In this document: piece after piece, positions 1-8,956 of the stretch
Position numbering within the stretch: position 1 is the stretch's first letter
Layout: every line of letters begins with the position of its first letter
Assembly: GCA_934654585.1 (NCBI GenBank)
Contig: CAKUGF010000004.1
Location: 54,860 to 118,859 of the forward strand
Direction: 5' to 3'
Source: an uncultured Collinsella sp.
GTDB taxonomy: Bacteria; Actinomycetota; Coriobacteriia; Coriobacteriales; Coriobacteriaceae
Length of the DNA stretch: 64,000 bases
Notes under the pieces: model-generated
Told to the model about the DNA's origin: nothing
Databases searched by the model: none
What the model saw: the letters and a program-made list of their open reading frames with translations, nothing else
Position numbers and translations under genes: made by a program

Positions 1-1275
1 AACCTGATTGAAACCCGTGGCGAAAGGACGCTGGTGATGAATGCGAAGACCGGTGCGATCCTTTCGTTAGATAAGCAGCATGCAGAAAGAATGTGCCGCA
101 TGGTATCGGGAAGCGAATGGGAGCCAGATGAATTGCGCGAAGCGTTGCTTCAAGGAGGAATGCTGTTAGAAGATGATCGTGACGAAAAGGAGGAAATGAA
201 GGCGATAGGCCGTCTTGTTCGGTTTTCTGATCGCTCTCTCGGCATGACGATAGCCCCGACATTGGAGTGCAACTTCTGTTGCCCATACTGTTATGAAAAA
301 GGGCAACGCAAAACGACAATGACTCCGGAGGTCGAAGACCGACTTGTTTCATTTGTGAAAGAGCGTTCACGGGGACTGAGCGAGTTTGACATCAGTTGGT
401 ATGGTGGAGAGCCGCTGCTACAAGTCGATAGAATTCAGCGACTCACAGAGCGTATAAAGGGGGTCCTTAATCCGGAGTGTTCCTATGCAGCATCCATTGT
501 CACAAATGGGTATCTTCTGACGCCAGAAGTGGCTGCGGCTCTCGCGGCTTGTGACGTCAAGATGGCTCAGGTGACTTTGGACGGTTCTCGACAAGATCAT
601 GATTCCCGGCGAATCTTGCGGAACGGACAGCCGACATACGATGCGATTCTAGACAACGTTTCTAAAGTCACCCATCTGTTAGATATTTCTATCAGGTGCA
701 ATGTCGATGCCCATAACATTGTCGGTGCTGGCGATTTGCTGGATGCGCTCGAGGAAAAGGGCCTTAAAAACAAGGTGGGATTCTACCTAGCGCCTGTCGA
801 CAATATCAATGATACGTGCCCAAACGACAGTAGTTGTTTTTCGATGGAGGCATTTTCTGAGGAAGAGCTGGACTTTTATAGCCATGCCGTTGATAGGGGG
901 TTCTACGTTGACCTGACGGTGCGCTTTAATCCGGCTATATGTGGCGCTGTTTGTGCAGGGTCATTTGTAGTGGATCCGGAGGGCTACCTTTATAAATGTT
1001 GGGATGAAATCGGGATGCGTGAACGCTCCGTCGGCACACTTGCCGAAGGGCCGAGGATGAATGCTCAGCTGGTCCAATGGCTAAACTATGAGCCGAGCGA
1101 TCATGAGTGTGAAGAGTGTTTTGCCTATCCCTCATGCATGGGAGGTTGCCCTAATCACGCTCTTCATGGAGGGTCAAAACAGTGCGTATCTCAAAGGTAT
1201 CAGGTGCGCCAACGAATGATTTTGACCGAGAAGGCTCAGCGATTGCTTTCGGAACTGGATTCAGCTCATGTTTAA
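1..1275 (+). CDS. Radical SAM/SPASM peptide-maturase-like protein (5' end outside window)
   Basis: This is a probable radical SAM enzyme that installs crosslinks or other modifications on a ribosomally made peptide. The radical SAM cluster motif CNFCCPYC (CxxxCxxC) lies near 268-291. The C-terminal third carries a SPASM-type set of cysteines, ending in CEECFAYPSCMGGC at about 1111-1150, which would bind auxiliary Fe-S clusters. A GTG at 34 and an ATG at 37 could be starts, but the frame is open back to base 1 (NLIETRGERTLVMNAKTGAI) and reads like the usual N-terminus of such maturases, with no convincing ribosome site before 34. I therefore treat it as 5'-partial. The stop overlaps the start of the ABC exporter downstream, so the two are co-translated. 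Codon use is visibly less GC-rich than in the rest of the window, which suggests transfer. The substrate is unknown. Confidence 0.82.
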   Translation, partial: NLIETRGERTLVMNAKTGAILSLDKQHAERMCRMVSGSEWEPDELREALLQGGMLLEDDRDEKEEMKAIGRLVRFSDRSLGMTIAPTLECNFCCPYCYEKGQRKTTMTPEVEDRLVSFVKERSRGLSEFDISWYGGEPLLQVDRIQRLTERIKGVLNPECSYAASIVTNGYLLTPEVAAALAACDVKMAQVTLDGSRQDHDSRRILRNGQPTYDAILDNVSKVTHLLDISIRCNVDAHNIVGAGDLLDALEEKGLKNKVGFYLAPVDNINDTCPNDSSCFSMEAFSEEELDFYSHAVDRGFYVDLTVRFNPAICGAVCAGSFVVDPEGYLYKCWDEIGMRERSVGTLAEGPRMNAQLVQWLNYEPSDHECEECFAYPSCMGGCPNHALHGGSKQCVSQRYQVRQRMILTEKAQRLLSELDSAHV

Positions 1276-2887
1276 TCTCTGCGCAAGAACAATAATCAAG
1301 AATCCAAAGTATATAACCTATCTTCTAATGTGCCTGCTCTCGCTTGTGGTTGGTCTCGCAATTCCTTTTCTGACGGGGCAACTGGTCAACAACTTTGTCG
1401 GTGTCGCGCGAGATGGGGAAAGCGCAATCGCCATCGGCGCTGAGATAGCAGCGCTGGGTATTATGCGAGCCGGTTTGAATTGCGTCAGTGAGCTGGTCTA
1501 TGTCGATCTGCAAACACATGTGGGATTTGCATTGAATGAAGAGGTGATAAGTCACGTTCAAAGGCTACCACGGGCCTTCTTTTCTAATTTTGATGCCTCC
1601 TATTACAACCAACAGATTAATCATGACGCTAACGATTTGGTGATATTTGTTATAAACGCAAGTGTCCAAAGCGTGAGCAATATAGTGACGTTGCTTGTGG
1701 TGTTTGTTGTCCTGGCGACCATAAACGGTCACCTGGCAATGCTGTGTATGGCTCTGGGCATAATAGGTGGCGCGGTCTATTCGCTTTTCAAAAAGTGTTT
1801 GTTCGCAAGAAGTTTCGAGGCTCAAGAGCAGGAGGCTCGATTCTTTTCCGATCTGGAGAAGCAGCTTAGCAACGCACAATTTATCCGCAGACATGTTCTA
1901 TTCGAGGTTTTCAAGCAAAGGCTTGAGCACTCTTTTGCAGAGCTATATCGTTTCGTTTATCAGAACCAGCAAATTAATGCGACCTTTACGTTTGCCAACA
2001 CTGCCGTCACATCTTTGGCACAGGGTGGAATCTTGATCCTGGGCGCAAAGGAAGTTCTCGACGGCAATTTGCTGCCCGGCTATCTTATGACGGCGCTGAG
2101 CTATTACTCCTATTATTCTTCGGCTATTGAATTCTTCCTTGCGCTGGGCAAGGACTATCAAACGTCAAAGGTATCCTACGAGCGTTTGCGGCGCTTGCTG
2201 GACATGCCCGAGGACTCAAACGGGGACATTATCCTCGATGATGTTTACGAGGTGAACTGTTCCGAGCTGGCATATAGCTATCCGGGGTCTGTAAAGACCG
2301 CGTTCGGAGACATTCGGGCTTCTTTAGAAAAAGGAAAGGTATACGCAATCGTTGGGTCGAACGGTTCCGGTAAGAGCACGCTGCTGGATGTGATAAGCGG
2401 TTGCGATCCAGAAAACTGCAAGGGTGATATTTGGATTAACAGCAAGCCCCTGAGCTCTCTGGACCGTTATGCGCTGCGAAAGCGCAATATCGGGATTACG
2501 GAGCAGGAGCCGCCCTTGACCGAAGGGTCGATACGGGACAATTTAACTCTTTGCTGCAGAAGCGCTGAAGAGCGTGACCTTGAGAGCCTCATTGAGAGAA
2601 TGGGGCTTAAAAAGATGGTCGATTCAAGTGGTGGACTTGATGTCGAGCTGGACGATAGGCAGAACAATATTTCAGGAGGGGAAAAACAGAAAATAGCGAT
2701 TATTCGCCAGCTGCTGAAAAACCCGGACGTGATGATGTTTGATGAGCCGACATCTGCACTTGACAGCCAAAGCAAGCAGGCGTTTATCGAAATCCTTAAG
2801 GAAAGAAAGGGGCGACATATCACGGTCATCGCTACGCACGACCCTGTGCTTATTTCGGCATGCGATGAAGTGATTGAAATTGCCTGA
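1268..2887 (+). CDS. ABC transporter with fused membrane and ATPase domains (peptide exporter type)
   Basis: This 539-residue half-transporter has an N-terminal membrane domain of about 300 residues with several hydrophobic segments. The C-terminal nucleotide-binding domain has Walker A GSNGSGKST at about residue 362, the signature ISGGEKQ at about 467, Walker B VMMFDEPTS at about 488 and an H-loop ATHDP near 522. It would work as a homodimer in the cytoplasmic membrane. No C39 peptidase domain precedes the membrane part, so leader removal would need another protease. The ATG at 1268 overlaps the end of the radical SAM gene by 8 bases, which ties its job to export of, or immunity to, the modified peptide. 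This role is inferred from context. Base composition is low in GC, like its partner. Confidence 0.85.
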   Translation: MFNLCARTIIKNPKYITYLLMCLLSLVVGLAIPFLTGQLVNNFVGVARDGESAIAIGAEIAALGIMRAGLNCVSELVYVDLQTHVGFALNEEVISHVQRLPRAFFSNFDASYYNQQINHDANDLVIFVINASVQSVSNIVTLLVVFVVLATINGHLAMLCMALGIIGGAVYSLFKKCLFARSFEAQEQEARFFSDLEKQLSNAQFIRRHVLFEVFKQRLEHSFAELYRFVYQNQQINATFTFANTAVTSLAQGGILILGAKEVLDGNLLPGYLMTALSYYSYYSSAIEFFLALGKDYQTSKVSYERLRRLLDMPEDSNGDIILDDVYEVNCSELAYSYPGSVKTAFGDIRASLEKGKVYAIVGSNGSGKSTLLDVISGCDPENCKGDIWINSKPLSSLDRYALRKRNIGITEQEPPLTEGSIRDNLTLCCRSAEERDLESLIERMGLKKMVDSSGGLDVELDDRQNNISGGEKQKIAIIRQLLKNPDVMMFDEPTSALDSQSKQAFIEILKERKGRHITVIATHDPVLISACDEVIEIA

Positions 2888-2917
2888 CGGGCTAGTGGAC
2901 CGCGCATATCAAATTCA

Positions 2918-2952
2918 GGGGGGCGGGCACCGTAGCTGGTGTCCGCCCCCCC
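2918..2952. terminator. GC-rich hairpin between convergent genes
   Basis: Fourteen-base arms (GGGGGGCGGGCACC and GGTGTCCGCCCCCC, one G-U pair) surround a short loop between the ABC exporter and the convergent gamma-glutamyl hydrolase. There is no clear U-run on either side, so bidirectional termination is likely but not certain. Confidence 0.55.
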
Positions 2953-2987
2953 TGGCTTAGGAGGCTTTAACCTGAGTGGTTCGCGAG

Positions 2988-3797
2988 CTAGCGGGCCTGC
3001 TTTACTTTGGCCGCTGCCTCGACAAACGACTTCCACAGGTTAAAGTCGGTCTCGAGCGTCTTCCACGTGTACTCAGGGTGCCATTGCACGCCCAGGCAGA
3101 ACGGCTGGCCTTCGACTTCGATGCACTCGGGAACGCCGTCGGTTGCCTTGGCGACCAAGCGCGTGCTTTTACCCAGACGATCGACGCAGCAGTGGTGTGC
3201 CGAGTTGGTCTGGATCAACCTGTGTCCGCCAACCGCGCGGTCGAGCAGCGAGCCCGGCACGACCTCGACGGGATGCACGGGGTCGTTGAGCACGTGGGTA
3301 TGGCGCCACTGCGTGCGGCCCTCGCGAGCGCCCAGGCTCGGCACGTCCATGCACAGGGTGCCGCCGGTGGCGACATTGAGCAACTGCGTGCCGCGGCAGG
3401 TGGTAAAGAGCGGCTTTTTGGCGCGGAGCACCTCGCCGACCAGCTTAAACTCAAAGCTATCGCGGATCTCGCAGCAGAGGGTGGGGTCGTAGGGTCGATC
3501 ATCGCCCCAACGTTTGGGATTGACATCGGGGCCGCCGGGAATAGCGATACCGTCAGCGATATCGACGTAATGGCGGATGACATCAATGTCTTCGGTAATA
3601 GACATCTGCAGCGGCAGGCCGCCTGCGGCAAGGATGGCATCGACAAAGACGCTGGCAATCTCCTCGTTGGGGGAGAGCGTTTCGCTCAAAAACGGCTTTG
3701 CCTCTTCCCAACGCGGCGCGACGAGGATGAGCGGGCGGTCGGCGGGATCGACGTCGACGTGCGGGGTGTATGACGATGAAGTGCGAGTTCCGATCAT
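2988..3797 (-). CDS. Gamma-glutamyl-gamma-aminobutyrate hydrolase-like (peptidase C26)
   Basis: This 269-residue class I glutamine amidotransferase-fold hydrolase resembles PuuD, which cleaves gamma-glutamyl amides and releases glutamate in the cytoplasm. The nucleophile elbow is TTCRGTQLLNV, and the His-Glu part of the triad is in GVQWHPEY near the C-terminus. IPGGPDVNP is a conserved loop of the family. The start is taken at the ATG at 3797 (MIGTRTSS), because the longer reading frame upstream overlaps the ABC ATPase gene and codes for low-complexity sequence. It sits 52 bases downstream of the last ABC transporter gene and is probably the last gene of that operon, so imported gamma-glutamyl compounds may be its substrate. 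The exact substrate cannot be read from sequence. Confidence 0.82.
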   Translation of the reverse strand: MIGTRTSSSYTPHVDVDPADRPLILVAPRWEEAKPFLSETLSPNEEIASVFVDAILAAGGLPLQMSITEDIDVIRHYVDIADGIAIPGGPDVNPKRWGDDRPYDPTLCCEIRDSFEFKLVGEVLRAKKPLFTTCRGTQLLNVATGGTLCMDVPSLGAREGRTQWRHTHVLNDPVHPVEVVPGSLLDRAVGGHRLIQTNSAHHCCVDRLGKSTRLVAKATDGVPECIEVEGQPFCLGVQWHPEYTWKTLETDFNLWKSFVEAAAKVKQAR

Positions 3798-3849
3798 AGG
3801 TGTTGCTTTCGAGTTTGGATGGTCATGGCGAGCAGATATGGCAATTGGG

Positions 3850-4614
<765 letters not shown>

Positions 4615-4650
4615 GGTGCTCGGCTCCTTATGACTCGAAATAGTAAAGCG

Positions 4651-5484
4651 TTAGCGGATGATGGTCGCGCCGGTCTTGTGCGAAACGTAGACAGCGGCCT
4701 TGTTGATCGCGACGTTGATGAGGATGTAGATGACCGCGATCACCAGATAGACCGATACGAGCGCGTCGTAGTTGGTGATGAGCACGCGGGCATTTTGCAT
4801 GAGGTCGGGGTAGCTCACCACATAGGCGACGGTGGTGTCTTTGACTACGACCACGAGCTGCGAAATCAACGACGGAATGATAAACCGAATCGCCTGGGGC
4901 AGTACGATTTTAAAGGTGATTTTGGCCCTGGAGAGACCGAGCGCCTGGGCTGCCTCGACCTGACCGCGCGGCACGGCGTTGACGCCGGCGCGGAAGATCT
5001 CGGCAAGTACGCCGGCTGCAGCGAGCGCGACGGGAAGCGTGAGCATCCAAAACGACGGCAGTGAAATCTTGTACTGAGGCAGCACCAAAAAGAAGAAGTA
5101 GATGAACAGCAGGCTCGGCACGCCACGGAAGAAATCGGTGAGCACGCGGCAGACCAGCTGCAACGGCTTGATGCCGCTCGTGCGGCCGAGCATGAGAGCG
5201 AGGCCCAGAACCAGCGCGATGGCGCCGGCGGTGAGTGCAACCTTAACGGTGCCCTCAAAACCGGCAAGCAGGAACTTCCAGGTGGTGAGGTGCGTAAAGA
5301 AATACCAATAGTGAACCGAAAGCTGGCCGGTCACATAAAAGCGCTGCAGTACCAGAGCGATGAGCGCGGCCACGACAACAAGTGAGATGGCGGTGCCGAC
5401 GCGAATCTTGGCGCGCATCTTGGGGCCGGGAGCCTCGTAGAGCGCATCGCGCATGGTGAGCGCGGAGGTGGAGTGCTTGCTCAT
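4651..5484 (-). CDS. Amino-acid ABC transporter permease (second subunit)
   Basis: This 277-residue His/Glu/Gln-type permease has a long N-terminal cytoplasmic part and about five membrane segments. The EAA loop is at VEAAQALGLSRAKI, where the ATPase docks. The start ATG at 5484 overlaps the TGA of the preceding permease (ATGA), so the two are translationally coupled and probably form a heterodimeric channel, as in GluC-GluD. FFRGVPSLLFIYFFF is the typical family segment after the first core helix. Confidence 0.9.
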   Translation of the reverse strand: MSKHSTSALTMRDALYEAPGPKMRAKIRVGTAISLVVVAALIALVLQRFYVTGQLSVHYWYFFTHLTTWKFLLAGFEGTVKVALTAGAIALVLGLALMLGRTSGIKPLQLVCRVLTDFFRGVPSLLFIYFFFLVLPQYKISLPSFWMLTLPVALAAAGVLAEIFRAGVNAVPRGQVEAAQALGLSRAKITFKIVLPQAIRFIIPSLISQLVVVVKDTTVAYVVSYPDLMQNARVLITNYDALVSVYLVIAVIYILINVAINKAAVYVSHKTGATIIR

Positions 5485-6140
5485 CGGAGGATCCTCACCT
5501 TCTTATCGATATAGTTGCCAATGTGGCTCACCACAAAGGCCGTGCCCAGGTAGCCGAGCGCCGAGATAAAGAACGCGGCGACGCCACCGAGCGAGCGCGT
5601 GTTGATGTAGCTCACCACGCCGGTGAGCTCCTGCGGCTGCAGCGGCACCTGGCTGCCCAGGGCGGTGGTGAGCATGACGGCGATAAAGAGGTTGGTCATG
5701 GGCAGCACGCTCGAGCGCAGCGCTTGCGGAATCACAATCTTGGCGAGGATGCGGTTGAAGTTCATGCCGAGCGAGCGGGCGGCCTCGACCTGGCCCACGC
5801 CCACGGTGTTGATGCCGCTCATAAAGTTCTCGGAACCAAAGGCCGAGCCCAAGAGGACCGTGGCGACGATGACACAAGTACGGTAGGGCAGCACGATCTT
5901 GAGCGGCGGCAGCGCGTAGACGACGATGATGAGCAGCGCGATGCCGGGGATGTTACGGAAGACCTGCACGTACAGGTCACCAAAGACGCGCAGCGGCTTG
6001 AGCGGCGACACGCGCATCACGGTGACGGCAACAGCCAGCACCATGGCGATGGCAAACGACTCAAGCGTCATGCCCCAGGTCGCGAGCAGCGCGTCGATAT
6101 AGTTCTGGCCATAGAGCGACCAGAGCTCGGAGAGACTCAT
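5481..6140 (-). CDS. Amino-acid ABC transporter permease (first subunit)
   Basis: This 219-residue permease of the same family as its neighbour has about five membrane segments. It contains the segment FRNIPGIALLIIVVYALP and the EAA loop VEAARSLGMNFNRILAKIV. Length and order match GluC-type subunits. A ribosome site (GGAGG) precedes the start. It is separated from the binding-protein gene by 138 bases that hold a hairpin, which fits a binding protein made in excess over the membrane subunits. Confidence 0.9.
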   Translation of the reverse strand: MSLSELWSLYGQNYIDALLATWGMTLESFAIAMVLAVAVTVMRVSPLKPLRVFGDLYVQVFRNIPGIALLIIVVYALPPLKIVLPYRTCVIVATVLLGSAFGSENFMSGINTVGVGQVEAARSLGMNFNRILAKIVIPQALRSSVLPMTNLFIAVMLTTALGSQVPLQPQELTGVVSYINTRSLGGVAAFFISALGYLGTAFVVSHIGNYIDKKVRILR

Positions 6141-6164
6141 GCGGACCTCCCGCCGGTAAGGAAA

Positions 6165-6190
6165 GGGGCTCCCGTATGTACGGAAGCCCC
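6165..6190 (-). terminator. Leaky intercistronic terminator between binding protein and permease genes
   Basis: Read on the minus strand, GGGGCUUCCGUA pairs with UACGGGAGCCCC and is followed by UUU. It lies after the binding-protein stop and before the first permease. Partial termination here would raise the binding-protein to permease ratio, a common arrangement in uptake operons. Confidence 0.6.
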
Positions 6191-6278
6191 GACAACTCAG
6201 TGAGGAAACAGTTTAGCGCAATAAAGCGCATCGTGCGTTTCCGTATGGTTTCGTAGCGGCCGTTACTTGGCTCGCTGC

Positions 6279-7274
6279 CTAGGCGCCAACCTCGGGCAGC
6301 TCGGGAACATTGGTGTCGCCCGTACGGTCGCCAATGCAGATCTGCCACAGCTCGGTCCAGGTGCCGTCATCCTCGATCTTCTTAAGGAAGTCGTTGACAA
6401 AGGCGACACCGTCGGAATCGAGCGGCAGGCCGATGCCGTAGGGCTCCTTGCTGCCGAAGGGCTTGCCGGCAATCTTGTACTTGCCGGGCTCGCGGACCAG
6501 GGCGCTCTGCTGCATGTTGTTGTCGATGACGTAGGCGTCAACGCGACCCTGCTGGAGTGCCTGGCGGGCCTCCTCGTCGGTCTTGAACTCCTGCTGGCTG
6601 GCCTTGGGAGCGAACTCCTCCAGGATGGCGGGGCCGTTGGAGCCAGACTGGACGGCGACGTTCTTGTCGGCCAGGTCGTCGACGCCCTTGATGTCGTCGT
6701 TATCGGCGAGCACCAGGATAGCCTGCTGGGTGTAGTAGTAGGGGCCGGCGAAGGAGACGAGCTTCTTGCGCTCATCGGTGATGGTGTAGGTGGCAAAGAC
6801 GGCGTCGACCTGGCCGTTCTGCAGGACGGACTCGCGCGTGTCCGAGGTCACCTGGGTGATCTCGACCTTGTTCTCGCCCAGGATGTAGTTGGACAGGAGC
6901 TGTGCGATACCGGCGTCGAAGCCGCGGGTCTGACCGTCTTTCTCGTTGAGGAGGGAGAAGAGCGTGGAGGTCTGAACGCCACCGATCTTAAAGACGCCGG
7001 CGTCCTTGACGGCGGTAGCCCAAGCGCTGGCGGCGATGGCGTTGTCATCGGCCTTGGGGCCGTTGTCGACGAGCTTGTCGAATGCCTTGGCATCGAGCGT
7101 GGCGGAAACCTCGGTATCCTCGGAGCTCTTGGAAGAGCCGGTGGCGGAACCCTTGTCGGCCTCGGCGCTGGTGTCGGAGCAGCCGGCAAGACCAAGGCCG
7201 GCGACGGTTGCGAAGGTGGCGGCGACAAAGCCGCGGCGGTCGAGAACGACCTGCTGGGAGAGGTTCTTGCTCAT
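6279..7274 (-). CDS. Amino-acid ABC transporter substrate-binding lipoprotein, Tat-type signal
   Basis: This 331-residue solute-binding protein belongs to family 3 (SBP_bac_3), which captures polar amino acids outside the membrane. The N-terminus has a twin-arginine motif (DRRGFVAATF) followed by a hydrophobic stretch and a lipobox ending LGLAGC at about residue 32, so it is probably exported folded and lipidated by Lgt (itself encoded at 36526). The mature part has the glutamate-binding-type core, with VTSDTRESVLQNGQVDAV and FAGPYYYTQQAILV. The start ATG has AGAAAGGTG upstream. It is the first gene of the operon, behind a recognisable promoter at 7318-7347. Confidence 0.92.
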   Translation of the reverse strand: MSKNLSQQVVLDRRGFVAATFATVAGLGLAGCSDTSAEADKGSATGSSKSSEDTEVSATLDAKAFDKLVDNGPKADDNAIAASAWATAVKDAGVFKIGGVQTSTLFSLLNEKDGQTRGFDAGIAQLLSNYILGENKVEITQVTSDTRESVLQNGQVDAVFATYTITDERKKLVSFAGPYYYTQQAILVLADNDDIKGVDDLADKNVAVQSGSNGPAILEEFAPKASQQEFKTDEEARQALQQGRVDAYVIDNNMQQSALVREPGKYKIAGKPFGSKEPYGIGLPLDSDGVAFVNDFLKKIEDDGTWTELWQICIGDRTGDTNVPELPEVGA

Positions 7275-7317
7275 GGTAGAACACCTTTCTCAATAAAATC
7301 CCTAGCGGTTGAGTAGA

Positions 7318-7347
7318 GTTATACCCTATTTCGCTCAAAGGGGTCAA
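7318..7347 (-). promoter_or_regulatory. Predicted sigma-70-type promoter of the amino-acid uptake operon
   Basis: On the minus strand, TTGACC (7347-7342) and TATAAC (7323-7318) are separated by 18 bases and lie about 45 bases before the binding-protein start. Both boxes are close to consensus. Confidence 0.6.
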
Positions 7348-7394
7348 CACGAAATAACTCAGAAACATACTTACCTTATGGGTTATTCTACCTA

Positions 7395-7432
7395 CCAAAA
7401 AGGGACAGGTTTATTTTGGCAGGTTTTATCTG
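7395..7432 (+). repeat. Small hairpin repeat with GGGACAGG core, copy 1
   Basis: CCAAAA and TTTTGG arms flank the core GGGACAGGTTT, followed by CAGGTTTTATCTG. A nearly identical copy lies at 42386-42423 (43 of 46 bases alike over the extended stretch). It is intergenic, between divergent genes. Confidence 0.75.
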
Positions 7433-7498
7433 GGGAAACGTCGGTTATTGCTGTTGGGACGGTAGCTTGCGGCCGGGGTGGCTGCGCACGGCGGTCGC

Positions 7499-7504
7499 TA
7501 TAAT
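7499..7504 (+). promoter_or_regulatory. Possible -10 box of the alcohol dehydrogenase gene
   Basis: A perfect TATAAT lies about 40 bases before the alcohol dehydrogenase start. I see no convincing -35 box at the right distance, so this is only a candidate. Confidence 0.35.
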
Positions 7505-7544
7505 GGCGGCAACACGACGCATATATACGTGAGGAGATCGTTGC

Positions 7545-8747
7545 ATGAATGGCTATACATTCTTCGCGCCGACTAAGGTGCTGTTTGGCGCGGGCAAGCT
7601 GAGCGAGCTGGGCGCAGAGAAGCTTCCCGGTGCCAAGGCACTCATCGTCACAACGGGCGGCAATTCGGTCAAGCGCTTTGGATATCTGCAGCGCGTGGAG
7701 GCCGAGCTCGACCGCGCCGGCGTGGCACACGAGCTGTTCGACCGCATTGAGCCCAACCCACTGCGCGAAACCGTCAACGCGGGTGGCTGGATGGCGCGCA
7801 CCCATGGCTGCGACTTTGTGCTGGCGCTCGGCGGCGGCTCGGTTATGGACGGCAGCAAGGGCATCTGCGCGGTGGCGGCAAACCCGCATACGGATGCCGA
7901 GGGCAACGAGCGCCCTGGCGACATTTGGGACTTTGTGAACGGCGGCACCGCGCTTGGGCTGCCCATTCCTAACGATCCGCTGCCGCTGGTGTGCGTGACC
8001 ACGACGGCCGGCACTGGCTCGGAGGCCGATGCGGGTGGCGTGATCTCGTGCGAGGAGAACGACGAGAAGCTTCGCCTGGGCGACCCGCGCCTGTTCCCGG
8101 TGCTTTCGGTCGTCGACCCCGAGCTTATGGTGAGCGTTCCGTCGCGCCTGACCGCCTATCAGGGTTTCGACGCCCTGTTCCACAACGTTGAGTGCTATAT
8201 CGCCAATACCAACACGCCCATGGGCGACATGGTTTGCCGCGAGGGTATCCGACGCGCCGCGGCTTCGCTGGCTGCATGCGTGAACAGCGGCGACGACCTG
8301 GATGCTCGCGCCGAGCTCGCTTTTGCCAACACACTCGGCGGCTATGCCATGGTGTGCTCGGGCTGTGCGGGATGCCACGGCCTTGAGCATGGCATGAGCG
8401 CGCACCATCACGACCTGCCGCACGGCGCCGGCCTCATTATGATCGCGCGCGCCTACCACACGTGGATGATCGATCACGGTGCCGCGCCCGAGCGCTATAT
8501 CGACATGGCACGCTTGATGGGCAATGTTGCCGCGGATGATCCGCACGATTTTGTAATTGAGCTCACGCGCCTGATGGAGGCTTGCCATGTGGCCAACCTT
8601 GCCATGAGCGAGTGGGGAATTACGGCCGAAGAGCTGCCGGCCATTGCGCATAACGCTCTGACGACCAACGGTGTCCTGTTCAGCCACGACCCCGTGACGC
8701 TGACCGACCCCGACGTCGTCGAGATTCTCAAGCAAAGCTACCGCTAG
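7545..8747 (+). CDS. Iron-containing alcohol dehydrogenase (butanol dehydrogenase-like)
   Basis: This 400-residue NAD(P)H-dependent type III alcohol dehydrogenase probably reduces aldehydes to alcohols at the end of fermentation. The nucleotide site is in ALGGGSVMDGSKG at about residue 97. The family motif LVCVTTTAGTGSEAD lies near 150. Metal ligands are expected in SVVDPELM, TAYQGFDALFH and the His-rich stretch LEHGMSAHHHDLPHG at about 285. Length is normal. The ATG has GAGGAG 10 bases upstream. It is a single gene, facing the DXS-like gene across two tandem inverted repeats. The natural substrate cannot be deduced. Confidence 0.9.
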   Translation: MNGYTFFAPTKVLFGAGKLSELGAEKLPGAKALIVTTGGNSVKRFGYLQRVEAELDRAGVAHELFDRIEPNPLRETVNAGGWMARTHGCDFVLALGGGSVMDGSKGICAVAANPHTDAEGNERPGDIWDFVNGGTALGLPIPNDPLPLVCVTTTAGTGSEADAGGVISCEENDEKLRLGDPRLFPVLSVVDPELMVSVPSRLTAYQGFDALFHNVECYIANTNTPMGDMVCREGIRRAAASLAACVNSGDDLDARAELAFANTLGGYAMVCSGCAGCHGLEHGMSAHHHDLPHGAGLIMIARAYHTWMIDHGAAPERYIDMARLMGNVAADDPHDFVIELTRLMEACHVANLAMSEWGITAEELPAIAHNALTTNGVLFSHDPVTLTDPDVVEILKQSYR

Positions 8748-8761
8748 TTGCCTTGCTACTT

Positions 8762-8819
8762 TGTCTCAATCTGTAACATCTGCAGCCGTTTTTGACGAGT
8801 AACTGTTACAGATTGAGAT
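8762..8819. repeat. Inverted repeat with TCTCAATCTGTAACA arms, copy 1
   Basis: The left arm TCTCAATCTGTAACA and right arm TGTTACAGATTGAGA are separated by about 25 bases. A second element with the same arm sequence follows at 8842. Both lie between convergent genes. The length and loop differ from a normal terminator. Confidence 0.75.
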
Positions 8820-8841
8820 TTTCTCTTCAGGGGAATTCGAA

Positions 8842-8900
8842 TGTCTCGATCTGTAACAGTTAGACGAGGATTTGGCCCCTAACTGTTACAGATTGAGATA
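8842..8900. repeat. Inverted repeat with TCTCAATCTGTAACA arms, copy 2
   Basis: The left arm TCTCGATCTGTAACAGTTA pairs with TAACTGTTACAGATTGAGA around an 18-base loop. It is the tandem neighbour of the element at 8762, offset by about 80 bases. Arms are shared between copies but loops are not. Confidence 0.75.
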
Positions 8901-8911
8901 ATCGATTCGTG

Positions 8912-8955
8912 AAAACAAAAACCTCCGCAAGGGCGCTTGCCGTTGCGGAGGTTTC
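8912..8955 (-). terminator. Intrinsic terminator of the DXS-like gene
   Basis: On the minus strand, AAACCTCCGCAA pairs with TTGCGGAGGTTT around a 12-base loop and is followed by a U-rich tail. It lies directly after the stop codon at 8957. Confidence 0.8.
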
Positions 8956-8956
8956 T

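Noticed and set aside
34..36. GTG as the start of the radical SAM gene
   Set aside because: No ribosome site precedes it, and the frame continues to base 1 with family-like sequence, so the gene is treated as partial.
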